From: Rhizobiales bacterium Y(2018)
Lineage (GTDB): Bacteria > Pseudomonadota > Alphaproteobacteria > Rhizobiales > Aestuariivirgaceae
Direction of reading: 5' to 3'
Assembly: GCA_005502925.1 (NCBI GenBank)
Contig: SCPD01000002.1
Coordinates: 744,001 to 808,000, forward strand
DNA length: 64,000 nt
Part shown: positions 36,031-45,220 of the stretch, piece after piece
How positions within the stretch are numbered: position 1 is the first letter of the stretch
Layout of the letters: each line of letters starts with the position of its first letter
The notes under the pieces: generated by a model
What the model was told of the DNA's origin: nothing
The model's input: the letters and a program-made list of their open reading frames with translations, nothing else
The model's database searches: none
Position numbers and translations under genes: made by a program

Positions 36031-37725
36031 ATGCGACGGATGACTTTCCAGAAGGGCGCAAGACAAGTGACGAACCATTCCTCGAAATCGAAAAGCGCTC
36101 GCCTTCTGCGCCGTTTTGCCGGTGATCAGCGCGGCAATGTCGCGATATTCACGGCGATCGCGGCGCTTCCGCTGCTGGTCGCGGCGGGCGTCGCCATCGA
36201 TACGGCACGTGCGTCGCGCAGCCATAACGCTCTGCAGATGGCGGTCGATTCGGCCGCCCTTGCCGCCGCCGCCTCGGACAAGGTGAACATGGCCGGCCTC
36301 ACCACAGCGCAGAAAGCGACGCGCAAGAAGGAAATCGAGGATCTGGCGCGCAATTACGTGAAGAGCAATTACGCCGACGAGGGAGCTGAGGCCACCATCA
36401 CGGTCGACGTGACGGACACGACCCTCACCGTTTCGGGCCAGAAGCTCTACCCGACGACGCTCATGGGTCTCGTCGGCTACAAGACCGTCGATATCGGCGC
36501 GCGCGCCGAGGTGAATTTGCAGGGCGGTATCTCCGAGAACATCGAGATCGTCCTCGTGATGGACACCACGGGATCGATGGATCAGAACAACAGGCTGCGC
36601 GATGCCAAGCAGGCCGCGAAGGATCTCATCACAACGGTGCTGGGCGATGCGAAGTCGGATGCCAAGGTCAAGTTCGCGCTGGTTCCCTTCTCGGGGTCGG
36701 TGAATGTCGGTGCCGACAAGCTCAACAGCGGCTGGATCGACACGACGGGCAAGGCCTCGGTGTCCAAGGTCAATTTCACCGACACGAACTATCACAATAT
36801 GCAGGCCTGGAATGACATGAAATATGTCAATGCCAAGGGGCAGACGGTTCCCTTGCCATGGAATGGTTGCGTCGAGGCGCGTCTCGGTAATCTGGCTGTT
36901 ACCGACGCTGCGCCGGTAGTTTCGACGAACGCCACGACGTGGGACACTTTGTTCACGCCCTATATGGCGCCCGATGAACCCGATTCATACTACAACACCT
37001 ACATTTCGAAGACCAATGAGGAGAAGGGTCTTACGGGTACGAAAACCGACGCGATGCGTCAGGCCAACCAGGCGAAATATGCAACCAAGACTTTCACCAG
37101 CCTGACCGGGGCGACTGGTCCATGGTCCAATTGCGCGGCCTCGGCGATCGTGCCGCTCACCACTGATCGAAGCGTGATTGAAGCGGGCATCGATGCCATG
37201 GCCGCGCGCGGCAGCACGGTGCTCCCGGAAGGGTTGATGTGGGGCTGGCGCGTAATGTCGCCGAACCAGCCTTTCCCGGAGGGTGCCGCCTATACCGACA
37301 AGAAGTGGCGCAAGGTTCTCGTGTTCATGACCGATGGCGAGAACGATGTCGGCGCCGGCCTCAACAGCCTGAACGGCTCCTATTATACCGCCTATGGCTT
37401 CGCCACGGCGCCAACGGCCAAGAACCGCTTCGGCAGCACTAACTCGAGCAGCGCGAACAGCCAGCTCGATTCCAAGCTCACGACCGCTTGCACCAATCTC
37501 AAGGCCAATGCCGAGCCCCGCGAAGATCCGAAGAACAAGGCCAAGACCATTCCCAGCATCGAAGTCTACACGATCGCCTTCCAGGCCCCCTCCGCGGCGA
37601 AAACGCTCCTGAAGTCCTGCGCCACCAGCGAGGGCTATTACATCGATGCTGCCAATGGCACGGAGCTGAAGGACGCCTTCAAAGCCATCGGCGCCCGTCT
37701 GAAGACCATGTATCTGAGCAAGTAA
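36031..37725 (+). CDS. TadG-like protein with von Willebrand A domain
   Basis: 564 residues. The N-terminus FAGDQRGNVAIFTAIAALPL, then LVAAGVAIDTARA, is the TadE/TadG pseudopilin-type membrane segment. The rest is a large extracytoplasmic vWA domain whose metal site is DTTGSMDQ near residue 178 and whose later strand is VLVFMTDGEND. In Tad pilus systems TadG anchors the machine in the envelope, but no tad/cpa genes are here; isolated copies are common in rhizobia. The start is uncertain: ATG 36031, ATG 36040 or GTG 36067 are all in frame, and the last has the best ribosome binding site. A strong terminator follows. Confidence 0.85.
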   Translation: MRRMTFQKGARQVTNHSSKSKSARLLRRFAGDQRGNVAIFTAIAALPLLVAAGVAIDTARASRSHNALQMAVDSAALAAAASDKVNMAGLTTAQKATRKKEIEDLARNYVKSNYADEGAEATITVDVTDTTLTVSGQKLYPTTLMGLVGYKTVDIGARAEVNLQGGISENIEIVLVMDTTGSMDQNNRLRDAKQAAKDLITTVLGDAKSDAKVKFALVPFSGSVNVGADKLNSGWIDTTGKASVSKVNFTDTNYHNMQAWNDMKYVNAKGQTVPLPWNGCVEARLGNLAVTDAAPVVSTNATTWDTLFTPYMAPDEPDSYYNTYISKTNEEKGLTGTKTDAMRQANQAKYATKTFTSLTGATGPWSNCAASAIVPLTTDRSVIEAGIDAMAARGSTVLPEGLMWGWRVMSPNQPFPEGAAYTDKKWRKVLVFMTDGENDVGAGLNSLNGSYYTAYGFATAPTAKNRFGSTNSSSANSQLDSKLTTACTNLKANAEPREDPKNKAKTIPSIEVYTIAFQAPSAAKTLLKSCATSEGYYIDAANGTELKDAFKAIGARLKTMYLSK

Positions 37726-37756
37726 CCCTTACCACCGGGGGCGACTTGCAGACTCG

Positions 37757-37787
37757 AGGGGCGTTTCCAGGTGAAACGCCCCTTTTT
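37757..37787 (+). terminator. rho-independent terminator after the tadG-like gene
   Basis: AGGGGCGTTTC (37757-37767) pairs perfectly over 11 bp with GAAACGCCCCT (37773-37783), has a 5-base loop and is followed by TTTT. It closes a one-gene transcript. Confidence 0.93.
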
Positions 37788-37897
37788 CTTGAGTATATAG
37801 CGCCCCAGACAGGCGCCTCTTGCGGCGATCCTGAAAAAACCTCATTTTATGTCCTGAATCGCGAAGCATAGCGCTTCTGCGAGCAGAAAGATTTCTG

Positions 37898-39628
37898 ATG
37901 ACAAAGCCTCTTAGCCGGATGCTGCCGGCGCTGGCCTTCGGCCTGTTTTTTGCCGCCCTCCCCGCCCAGGCGGGTTACGAAGACATCGACGTCGAAGGAA
38001 CCTCGCTCTCCGGCAGCTATCTGGCCGGCCGCTTCGCCGGCAAGCAGCGCGACATGGATGCCGCCGGGCAGTATTTCCAGCAGGCCCTGCGCGACGATCC
38101 CAACAATGCCGTCCTCATCGAGCGGGTCTTCATCTTCGACCTCTCGGACGGCAAGGTCGCCAGCGCCGAGGATTATGCCGAGCGGGTCCTGAGCTTCAAC
38201 AGCCAGCACCGCATGGCGCGTTTCGTTCTGGGGTTGCGTGACGTCCGCCTCAAGCGCTTCGTCAAGGCGCGCGAAAACTTCAAGAAGGCCGCCTATACGC
38301 CGATCGGCGAATTGACCGCCACGTTGCTCACCGCCTGGACCTATGCCGCCCAGGGCAACCAGGCCCAGGCCTTCAACACCCTCGACAAGCTCGACCAGAA
38401 CGAGTCGCTCGAGAACTTCAAATCCTATCACGGCGCGCTGATAGCCGACTATCTCGGCGCCAATATCCGCGCCGACAGCTTCTACAAGAAGGCCTTCGCC
38501 CAGGCCGGCAATTCGCTGCGCGTCGTCCAGGCCTATGGCAATTACCTCGAGCGCAACGGCCGCAAGGATGAGGCGCGCAAGGTCTATGAGCAGTTCCTGC
38601 AGGCGGCCGAGAAGAACCCACTGGTTCGCCAGGCCTTGGAGAATCTCGACAAGGGGACGAAGCCGGAAGCCTTCGTGAAGGCGCCTGAGGCCGGCATGAG
38701 CGAGGCGCTGTTCTCGGTGGCGAGCGCGCTGTCGGACGACCAGGGGCTCGAAGTGGCGCTGGCCTATGCCCAGCTCGCTTTGTCGGTTTCCGGTGACCGC
38801 AACATCAATCTGACGCTGCTCGGCGACATCTATGAGAGCATGAACTCCTATCAGCGTTCGATCGATGCCTATGATGCGATCGACAAGACTTCGGTGCTCA
38901 AGCCCAATGCCGATCTCGAAGTCGCGGTCAATCTGCAGCGGCTCGAGAAGAAGGACGAGGCCAAGGTGCGGCTCAAGGCGCTGATCGCCGCCGATCCGAA
39001 GGACTATGACGCCCAGGTCACGCTCGGCAATCTCTATCGCAACAATGAAGAATTCGCCCCCGCCGCCGATGCCTATAACGCCGCCATCGCGCTGATCGGC
39101 AAGCCGGAGCGCGACAACTGGACGGTCTTCTACTATCGCGGCATCGCCTTTGAGCGCACCAAGCAGTGGGACAAGGCCGAGCCCGATTTCCGCAAGGCGC
39201 TCGAGCTCGAGCCCGACCAGCCGATGGTGCTCAACTATCTCGGCTATTCGATGGTCGACAAGAAGATCAATCTCACCGAGGCGATCGCCATGGTGAGGAA
39301 GGCCGTCGAGCTCAAGCCGAATGACGGTTACATCGTCGACAGCCTCGGCTGGGCGCATTTCCGCCTCGGCGAATATGAAGAGGCGGTGAAGCAGCTCGAG
39401 CGCGCCGTCGAGCTCAAGCCCGCCGATCCGGTCATCGCCGACCATCTGGGCGATGCCTATTGGCGCATCGGCCGCCAGCTCGAGGCCCGTTTCCAATGGC
39501 AGCACGCCAAGGACAATAAGCCCGAGCCCGAAGACCTGGTCCGCATCGAGAAGAAGCTGAAGGAAGGTCTGGCCGACGACCCGCCGGTGACGCCGGCACA
39601 GGGTGCTGCGTCCGGGAATAACGGCTAA
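37898..39628 (+). CDS. exported tetratricopeptide-repeat protein
   Basis: 576 residues with a signal peptide (residues 1-25, AQA cleavage region) and TPR motifs over almost the whole mature chain, for example ALELEPDQPMVLNYLGYSMVD and AVELKPADPVIADHLGDAYW. The protein family is conserved in alphaproteobacteria, often just upstream of ispE, as here; its partners are unknown. TPR scaffolds of this type usually bring proteins together in the periplasm. The stop codon is directly followed by a 50-bp palindromic repeat that reaches into the next gene. Confidence 0.85.
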   Translation: MTKPLSRMLPALAFGLFFAALPAQAGYEDIDVEGTSLSGSYLAGRFAGKQRDMDAAGQYFQQALRDDPNNAVLIERVFIFDLSDGKVASAEDYAERVLSFNSQHRMARFVLGLRDVRLKRFVKARENFKKAAYTPIGELTATLLTAWTYAAQGNQAQAFNTLDKLDQNESLENFKSYHGALIADYLGANIRADSFYKKAFAQAGNSLRVVQAYGNYLERNGRKDEARKVYEQFLQAAEKNPLVRQALENLDKGTKPEAFVKAPEAGMSEALFSVASALSDDQGLEVALAYAQLALSVSGDRNINLTLLGDIYESMNSYQRSIDAYDAIDKTSVLKPNADLEVAVNLQRLEKKDEAKVRLKALIAADPKDYDAQVTLGNLYRNNEEFAPAADAYNAAIALIGKPERDNWTVFYYRGIAFERTKQWDKAEPDFRKALELEPDQPMVLNYLGYSMVDKKINLTEAIAMVRKAVELKPNDGYIVDSLGWAHFRLGEYEEAVKQLERAVELKPADPVIADHLGDAYWRIGRQLEARFQWQHAKDNKPEPEDLVRIEKKLKEGLADDPPVTPAQGAASGNNG

Positions 39629-39629
39629 A

Positions 39630-39679
39630 GCATCGGACCGAAAAGTGCGAAGCGGTTTTCGGATAATCCGATGCGCAAA
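39630..39679. repeat. 50-bp palindromic repeat, copy 1
   Basis: Identical over 50 bases to 48286-48335. It folds into nested arms GCATCGGA/TCCGATGC and CCGAAAA/TTTTCGG. This type of element is dispersed between genes in rhizobia. Its last bases supply the ATGCGCAAA with which ispE begins. Confidence 0.92.
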
Positions 39680-40528
39680 ACAAAAGACTTGCCGTCGCAC
39701 ACTGAGCTGGCGCCCGCCAAGATCAACTTAGCGCTGCATATTGTCGGCCGCAGGCCTGACGGCTATCACGAGCTTGACAGTATCGTGGCCTTTGCCGGCA
39801 TTGCCGACCGCCTGACTTGCGAGCGGGCGGACGACTGGTCTCTCGACATTGCCGGACCCTTCGCCGCCGAGCTCCGAGGCGCGACCGACAATCTCGTGCT
39901 GAAGGCGGCGCGCGGATTCGCCGAAGCCTTCGGAGACGAGGCCAGATACCGCATCTCGCTCGAAAAGCATTTGCCCGTCGCCTCGGGCATTGGCGGTGGA
40001 TCGGCCGATGCCGCCGCCACCTTGCGGGCACTCCGCAGCTTGTCCGGCGGGACTATCGATTTCGGGAAGCTTTCAGCGCTCGCGGCCTCCTTGGGCGCCG
40101 ACGTGCCGGTCTGCCTGGTGGGCAAGAGCTGCCGCATGCGCGGCATAGGCGAGCGCATCGACCTGTTGACGGATCTGGCGCCAATGCCGGCGGTGCTGGT
40201 CAATCCGCGCCGCGAAGTCGCGACGGCGCAAGTCTTCGCCAAGCTTGCCCTCAAACCTGGCGACAAGGCCTTTGCCGGGCTGGAAGAGGGGGCTGATCCG
40301 GCCTCCTGCCGCAACGATCTCAGCCCGCCGGCTCTGGCGATGGCGCCGGTCATCGGCGAGGTGATCGCCGCTTTGCAAAACAAGCCCGGACTTCGCTTTG
40401 CCCGCATGTCGGGATCGGGCGCCACGTGCTTCGGCATCTTCACGTCGAACGCGGCGGCGGAAGCGGCGGCCCGCGACATCGCAGCCGCGTATCCCGGCTG
40501 GTGGGTCATGCCGACGGTGATCGGGTAG
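39671..40528 (+). CDS. ispE: 4-diphosphocytidyl-2-C-methyl-D-erythritol kinase
   Basis: GHMP kinase of the MEP isoprenoid pathway, 285 residues. Substrate and ATP motifs are LAPAKINLALHIVGRRPDGYH, quoted here as two blocks LAPAKINL and RRPDGYHELDS, and the phosphate loop PVASGIGGGSADAAA. The ATG at 39671 belongs to the end of the 50-bp repeat; the next possible start is TTG at 39689, four codons before the conserved ELAPAKINL. The repeat may therefore have replaced the native start region. No ribosome binding site is evident. Confidence 0.95.
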   Translation: MRKTKDLPSHTELAPAKINLALHIVGRRPDGYHELDSIVAFAGIADRLTCERADDWSLDIAGPFAAELRGATDNLVLKAARGFAEAFGDEARYRISLEKHLPVASGIGGGSADAAATLRALRSLSGGTIDFGKLSALAASLGADVPVCLVGKSCRMRGIGERIDLLTDLAPMPAVLVNPRREVATAQVFAKLALKPGDKAFAGLEEGADPASCRNDLSPPALAMAPVIGEVIAALQNKPGLRFARMSGSGATCFGIFTSNAAAEAAARDIAAAYPGWWVMPTVIG

Positions 40529-40531
40529 CCC

Positions 40532-40933
40532 ATGATCGGCCGGAGCCTGATCATCCTCATGGCGACCCTCGCGACAATGGCTGCCGCCGAGCCCTCCATC
40601 GAGGTGCTGAGGGTCGACGCCGTCGAGGTGACGGCGGACACCGACAAGTCGCTGCTCGAGGCCTGCCGGTCATGGTCGCTTAGCAAGGCGCAGGTCACGG
40701 AATTTTTCCGCCTCGCCCAGGAATATGAGATCTCGCCCTATGCGAGCTACTACCAGACGCCGTGCTCGATAACGGGCGAGCTGAAGAGCGGCGGCGAAGT
40801 CTGGAGCTACCGGATCAATGGCGGCGCAACCGCCCAATGGATGAAGGGCGACATCACCCGTTATTGGGGCTGCAGCAAGCCCGAATGCGAGAAGCTCGTT
40901 CTTCTGCCGACCGACTTCATGCGCGGAGACTAA
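40532..40933 (+). CDS. small secreted protein of unknown function
   Basis: 133 residues with a signal peptide (MIGRSLIILMATLATMAAA). Mature part has four Cys (LLEACRSW, QTPCSITG, YWGCSKPECEK), so one or two disulfides are possible. The pattern CSITGELKSGGEVWSYRINGGATAQW suggests a beta-sheet domain; I do not recognise the family. It starts 3 bases after ispE and is probably translated from the same mRNA. Its stop overlaps by 4 bases the end of the convergent serine hydrolase gene. Confidence 0.7.
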   Translation: MIGRSLIILMATLATMAAAEPSIEVLRVDAVEVTADTDKSLLEACRSWSLSKAQVTEFFRLAQEYEISPYASYYQTPCSITGELKSGGEVWSYRINGGATAQWMKGDITRYWGCSKPECEKLVLLPTDFMRGD

Positions 40934-42054
40934 CCTTTTGCCTCCGCCAGATCGGCATAGAGCGCGTCGCGTGTATCCTTGGTGAACGGACCGTTGCAGC
41001 CTTCGAGCGCCGTATTGCTCATGCTGATGACGCTTATGCCTCGGGCGATATCGACGAACCAGTCATTGCCATAGACCCCGCCCCACAGCAGCGAGCCCTT
41101 CGATTGCGGCGTGTTGGCGAGGTTTGGGTCGTCGATGACCGCGCTCACGAATCCGAAACGTTGTCCTTCACTGCCGACACCGCGGTCGAGCGTGCCGACC
41201 TGGTTGGTGATGGCGGCGTGGCCGGTCTCGGGCTTGAGCACGCCGGCGCCGCCCTTGCGCAGCGCTTCGAGCAGGGTCAGCACGCCGTCGGCGGTGCCGA
41301 CCATGCCGGCGCCACCCGACTGGAACGCCTTCGGGTTGAAGGCGCGCGTCGGCGCGAAATTAAAGTAGCCGTTTTCGTCGCTGCCCAGCGTCACCCGGTC
41401 GGGCATGCGTTGGGCGACGGGCGTCGCATCGGCATAAGCGGTCGCGAGGCGGGTCTGGTCGGCGATGTGGAAGCTCGTATCCTTGATGCCGAGCGGTGAG
41501 GTCACATGGCGCTTCACGACGTCATCGAGACTCGTGCCTTCGACCTTGGCGAGCACGGCGCCCAGCACATCGATCGCCACCGAATATTCCCATTTCGAAC
41601 CGGGTGCGAATTTGAGCGGACGTTTCGCGAGGCGGGTGAAATTCTCCTCGAAGCCGAAATCGCCGTCCGACAGGCCATCGGAGAAATCGGGATCGGCCCC
41701 GTAATCATAGCTCAGGCCCGACGTATGGGTGATGAGATGGCGCAGCGTGATCGCAGGTGCGCTGCCATCGGCGAGCTTCGGCGTGAAATAGGGCAAGTAG
41801 CGGGTCACCGGATCGTCGAGACGGATCAGGCCCTTGTCCATCATCGCCAGGGCCGCGATGGCAACGAAGGGCTTGGTCACCGAGGCGAGGCGGAAGATCG
41901 TGTCGCGGCGGGCCGGCTTGCCCGTCTCGCGATCGGCGAAACCCTTCTCGGCTACGAAGACGACTTGGCCGTCCTGGGCCACCAGATAAACGATGCCGAC
42001 GATGCGGCCGTTCGAAACGGCATCGTCGATGACGCGTTGCAGTCGTGTGAACAT
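40930..42054 (-). CDS. serine hydrolase of the beta-lactamase (class C/PBP) family
   Basis: 374 residues with the SxxK motif as SVTK in FRLASVTKPFVAIAAL (near residue 57) and a Y-S-V in place of the usual Y-x-N around KWEYSVAIDVLG. There is no signal peptide, so it is probably cytoplasmic, unlike penicillin-binding proteins. Relatives are esterases, D-aminopeptidases or lactonase-like enzymes. It is the last gene of the polyamine-type ABC transporter unit (13 bases after the ATPase gene), so it may hydrolyse the imported compound. True beta-lactamase activity is unlikely. Confidence 0.87.
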   Translation of the reverse strand: MFTRLQRVIDDAVSNGRIVGIVYLVAQDGQVVFVAEKGFADRETGKPARRDTIFRLASVTKPFVAIAALAMMDKGLIRLDDPVTRYLPYFTPKLADGSAPAITLRHLITHTSGLSYDYGADPDFSDGLSDGDFGFEENFTRLAKRPLKFAPGSKWEYSVAIDVLGAVLAKVEGTSLDDVVKRHVTSPLGIKDTSFHIADQTRLATAYADATPVAQRMPDRVTLGSDENGYFNFAPTRAFNPKAFQSGGAGMVGTADGVLTLLEALRKGGAGVLKPETGHAAITNQVGTLDRGVGSEGQRFGFVSAVIDDPNLANTPQSKGSLLWGGVYGNDWFVDIARGISVISMSNTALEGCNGPFTKDTRDALYADLAEAKG

Positions 42055-42067
42055 AGGCGCTTATTCC

Positions 42068-43156
42068 CTAAACCAGCCGCCGGTCGTCTTCGCCGAGCAG
42101 CACGCAGTCGGAAGGCGCAAAGGCGATATCGACCGCCTCGCCCTCGCGGAACACCTGATCGTCGATAATCGTGTTGGCCTGCAGTTTCATGCCTTCGGCG
42201 TCGATCGCATAGATGGCGGTGCCACCCAGATAGGACGTGGCCGCGATCCTGCCTTTGAGCTTGTTGGCGCCATTGGCCGCCTTCTTGCCGACTTCGAGCC
42301 GCTGGGCGCGTACGATGACCGTCACCTTGCTGCCGGCTTTCAGGGAAGCGGGTGCCTTGGCCTCGATGCTGGCGCCATTGTCGAGGGTGATCCGGGCGCT
42401 GCCATTGCCGGCCTGGACGACGGTGCCGGTCATGAGGTTGGACTGGCCGAGGAAGCTCGCCACGAATTTCGTCGCCGGTGTGCGATAGACGTCCTCCGGC
42501 GTGCCGTTCTGCTCGATAAGGCCGTGATTCATCACCACGATGCGATCCGACATGGCGAGGGCTTCTTCCTGGTCATGCGTCACGAAAATGGTCGTGATGC
42601 CGACCTCGCGCTGGATGATCTTGAGCTCGGTGCGCATCTCTTCGCGCAAATGCGCATCGAGCGCGGAAAGTGGCTCGTCGAGGAGCAGCACGTCGGGCTC
42701 GATGACGATGGCGCGGGCGAGCGCGATGCGCTGCTGCTGGCCGCCCGACAATTGCGAGGGCAGCTTCTTCTCGACGCCCGGCAGGCGCACCATGTCGAGC
42801 GCGCGTTTCACCTTGCGCTCGATATCGGCCTTCGGCACGTCGCGGTATTTGAGGCCGAAGGCGATATTGTCGGCGACCGTCTTGTGCGGGAAAAGGGCGT
42901 AATTCTGGAAGACGAGGCCGATATTGCGCTTGTAGATCGGCACGTCGTTGATCAGCCTTCCGGCGACGACGATCTCGCCCGAGGTCGGCGTGACGAGGCC
43001 GGCGATCGAGCGCAGGATCGTCGTCTTGCCGCAGCCCGAGGGGCCGAGCAGGGTGACGAAACTTCCTTTGTCGATCTTGAGATCGACATCCTTCACCGCC
43101 ACGAAGGCCCCGTAGGTCAGCGTGACGCCTTTCAGATCCACGGCGATGTCGGTCAT
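42068..43156 (-). CDS. ABC transporter ATP-binding protein, PotA type
   Basis: Energises the import of a polyamine-like or related compound. The 362-residue protein has Walker A GPSGCGKTT, the signature LSGGQQQRIALARAI, Walker B DVLLLDEPLSALD and a C-terminal TOBE domain (about residues 270-362). ATG at 43156 begins MTDIAVDLKGVTLTYG; the frame is open a little further upstream but without the family pattern. It lies between the binding-protein gene and the serine hydrolase gene. Confidence 0.94.
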   Translation of the reverse strand: MTDIAVDLKGVTLTYGAFVAVKDVDLKIDKGSFVTLLGPSGCGKTTILRSIAGLVTPTSGEIVVAGRLINDVPIYKRNIGLVFQNYALFPHKTVADNIAFGLKYRDVPKADIERKVKRALDMVRLPGVEKKLPSQLSGGQQQRIALARAIVIEPDVLLLDEPLSALDAHLREEMRTELKIIQREVGITTIFVTHDQEEALAMSDRIVVMNHGLIEQNGTPEDVYRTPATKFVASFLGQSNLMTGTVVQAGNGSARITLDNGASIEAKAPASLKAGSKVTVIVRAQRLEVGKKAANGANKLKGRIAATSYLGGTAIYAIDAEGMKLQANTIIDDQVFREGEAVDIAFAPSDCVLLGEDDRRLV

Positions 43157-43190
43157 GCGCAGGACTTCACTTGAGGATGAGTGAATGAAG

Positions 43191-43217
43191 AGCATCCCGG
43201 CGCTGGGCCGGGATGCT
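43191..43217 (-). terminator. strong hairpin between the binding-protein and ATPase genes
   Basis: AGCATCCCGGC (43191-43201) pairs perfectly with GCCGGGATGCT (43207-43217) around a 5-base loop, without a T-run. It lies just after the binding-protein stop. In ABC operons such hairpins often protect the upstream mRNA, giving more binding protein than ATPase. Confidence 0.7.
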
Positions 43218-43237
43218 CCGTGATGGACAAGTCAGGT

Positions 43238-44380
43238 TCACGCCCCTTTCGAGATGCGGTCCCACTGCTTCTGCCATTCGGTGTCGTGCTCGGCCCAGTA
43301 GATCGGGTCGGCGAAGGTGAGCGTCTTCATCGTGCCGGTCGGGTCGAAGGCCGGCATCTTGGCAATCTTGTCGGTGAGCTTCACCTTGGTCGGGTCGAGG
43401 GCGGGCGGATAGTTCTGGCCTTCCGCCACCGCGATCGAGGTCGCCGTGTCGAGCATGAAGTTGAGCAGCTCTTCGCATTCCGCCATTGGCGAGCCCTTGA
43501 GAACGAGCATGTCCTCCATCCAGGCATAGCTGCCCGGCGGATCGAGATAGCCGATCGGATGGCCCTGTTCCTGCAACGCGGCGACACGGCCCGACCAGGC
43601 TTCGGTGACAACGATCTCTTCCTTCGACAGGAGGTCCATGAGCTCAGCGCCCGAGCTCCAGTATTTCTTCGTCATGTCGCGGCCTTCGCGGACCTTCGCC
43701 CACACGGCCTCGATGTCCTTGATGTCGTTCGGGCTCTGGCCGGACTGCAGCGCGCCGTACCAGACGCGCGTGTTCTTGTCGCCGAAGCCGCCGATCTTGC
43801 CGGCGTATTTTTTGTCGATGAGGAGATTGGCGCCTTTCTCCTTGGCTTCCTCTGGCGAGATGACCTTGGTGTTGTAGGCGATGCCGGTGGTGCCGTAGTC
43901 GTAAGGCACCGCCGAAAGCTTCGGCGTCATCTTGCGGAACGGCTCGATCATCGCCGCCATGACGTTGACGAGGTTCGGGATGTTCGCCTCGTTGAGCTCC
44001 GACGTCCAGCCGCCGTCGACATATTTCTTGTAGTATTCGACGCCGGAAGAGTGGATGACCTGGAAGTCGCCCGGATTGGCGGTCTTCACCTTGGTGATGA
44101 TTTCGTTCTCGTCGCCGAACGTGCCTTGCACCACTTTGAGATTGGTCTTCGCCGTGTAGGGCTGGAAGGCGAATTTATCGATCGCTTCCTGCACCGTGCC
44201 GCCCCAGCCGTCGAAGCGCACTTCGGAGACCGCCGCGAGCGCAGCACCGCTCCAGCGCGTCATGACACCGGCCGAGGCCGCGGCCGCCGCGGTGAGCGCC
44301 AAGAACGTGCGGCGGTCCATGCCGCCATTCTGGTAGCGCTCTTTCAGGCGCTCCAGTCTTTTGGTCTGCGTAAGTTTCAT
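43238..44380 (-). CDS. ABC transporter substrate-binding protein, PotD-like, Tat-exported
   Basis: 380 residues. The N-terminus has a twin-arginine signal, DRRTFLALTAAAAASAG near residue 22, so it is exported folded. The mature part (VRFDGWGGTVQEAIDKFAFQ and VVQGTFGDENEIITKVK) is the SBP_bac_8 type used for spermidine/putrescine and some other cations. The ligand is not certain. The gene follows the two permease genes on the same strand by 18 bases. Confidence 0.9.
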   Translation of the reverse strand: MKLTQTKRLERLKERYQNGGMDRRTFLALTAAAAASAGVMTRWSGAALAAVSEVRFDGWGGTVQEAIDKFAFQPYTAKTNLKVVQGTFGDENEIITKVKTANPGDFQVIHSSGVEYYKKYVDGGWTSELNEANIPNLVNVMAAMIEPFRKMTPKLSAVPYDYGTTGIAYNTKVISPEEAKEKGANLLIDKKYAGKIGGFGDKNTRVWYGALQSGQSPNDIKDIEAVWAKVREGRDMTKKYWSSGAELMDLLSKEEIVVTEAWSGRVAALQEQGHPIGYLDPPGSYAWMEDMLVLKGSPMAECEELLNFMLDTATSIAVAEGQNYPPALDPTKVKLTDKIAKMPAFDPTGTMKTLTFADPIYWAEHDTEWQKQWDRISKGA

Positions 44381-44398
44381 TGTCGTTTCTCCCAGTTG

Positions 44399-45220
44399 TT
44401 ATTGTCGATTGCCGGATAGAATGCGCGCGATGGCGCCGCCCAGCAAGGGCAGGCCGACCGTGATGACGATCATCAGCGTGCCGAGCGCGTTGATCTCGGG
44501 ACTGATCGAGATCTTGAGCATGGCGAGGATCTGCGTCGGCATGGTCTCGACGCCGGGCGGCCGCCAGAACAGGCTCGCCGTGATGTTGTCGAAGGAGATG
44601 GTGAAGACCAGCAGCACGGCGGCCACGATGGCCGGCATCAGGAGCGGCAGCGTCACCTCGCGGAAGGTGTTGAAGCGGTTGGCGCCGAGCGACAGCGCGG
44701 CTTCCTCGTAGACACGTTTGATGCCGATGAGCCGCGCCTGGACGACGAGAACCACGAAGGGCAGCGCCAGCATGATATGGCCGAGCACCAGGAGCAGATA
44801 GCTGCGCGGCTGGTTCGCCCATTTCATCAGCAGCAGGAGGCCGACGCCGAGAATGGTCTCGGGCACCAGAGCGGGCAGGATGACCAGCGTGTTCATCCAC
44901 TGCTTGCCGCGGAACTCGTGGCGGGTCAGCGCGATCGCCGCCATGACGCCGATGACGGTGCAGACGGCGGCGGTGAGGAGGGCGATCCAGATCGAGGTCT
45001 TGAACGCGCGCAGCACCGCCTCGTTCTGGAACAGCTTGCCGTACCATTGCAGGCTGACGCCCGTCATCGGGAAGCCGCCGAACATCGAGGCGTTGAATGA
45101 GAGGATGACCGTCACCAGGATCGGCGCGAACATGAAAATATAGACGAGAATGGTGACGATCTTGACGGCGCGCCAGCCCCAGACGCCGCTCGCATCTTCG
45201 GCCTGGCGCGGCTGCATCAT
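44399..45220 (-). CDS. ABC transporter permease, PotC type
   Basis: Inner-membrane permease of 273 residues with six predicted helices and the EAA loop in YEEAALSLGANRFNTFREVTLPLLMP. It pairs with the PotB-type permease. Its start overlaps the previous gene by 4 bases, so translation is coupled. The start is an ATG (MMQPRQAEDASG) with a short hydrophilic leader before helix 1 (VKIVTILVYIFMFAPILV). Confidence 0.92.
   Translation of the reverse strand: MMQPRQAEDASGVWGWRAVKIVTILVYIFMFAPILVTVILSFNASMFGGFPMTGVSLQWYGKLFQNEAVLRAFKTSIWIALLTAAVCTVIGVMAAIALTRHEFRGKQWMNTLVILPALVPETILGVGLLLLMKWANQPRSYLLLVLGHIMLALPFVVLVVQARLIGIKRVYEEAALSLGANRFNTFREVTLPLLMPAIVAAVLLVFTISFDNITASLFWRPPGVETMPTQILAMLKISISPEINALGTLMIVITVGLPLLGGAIARILSGNRQ

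Noticed and set aside
36031-37725. Tad/Flp pilus locus
   Set aside because: Only a TadG-like gene occurs; no pilin, prepilin peptidase or secretion ATPase gene is nearby.
37847-39700. 617-codon frame opposite the TPR protein gene
   Set aside because: Antisense artefact of codon bias; the plus-strand TPR protein has a signal peptide and repeat motifs.
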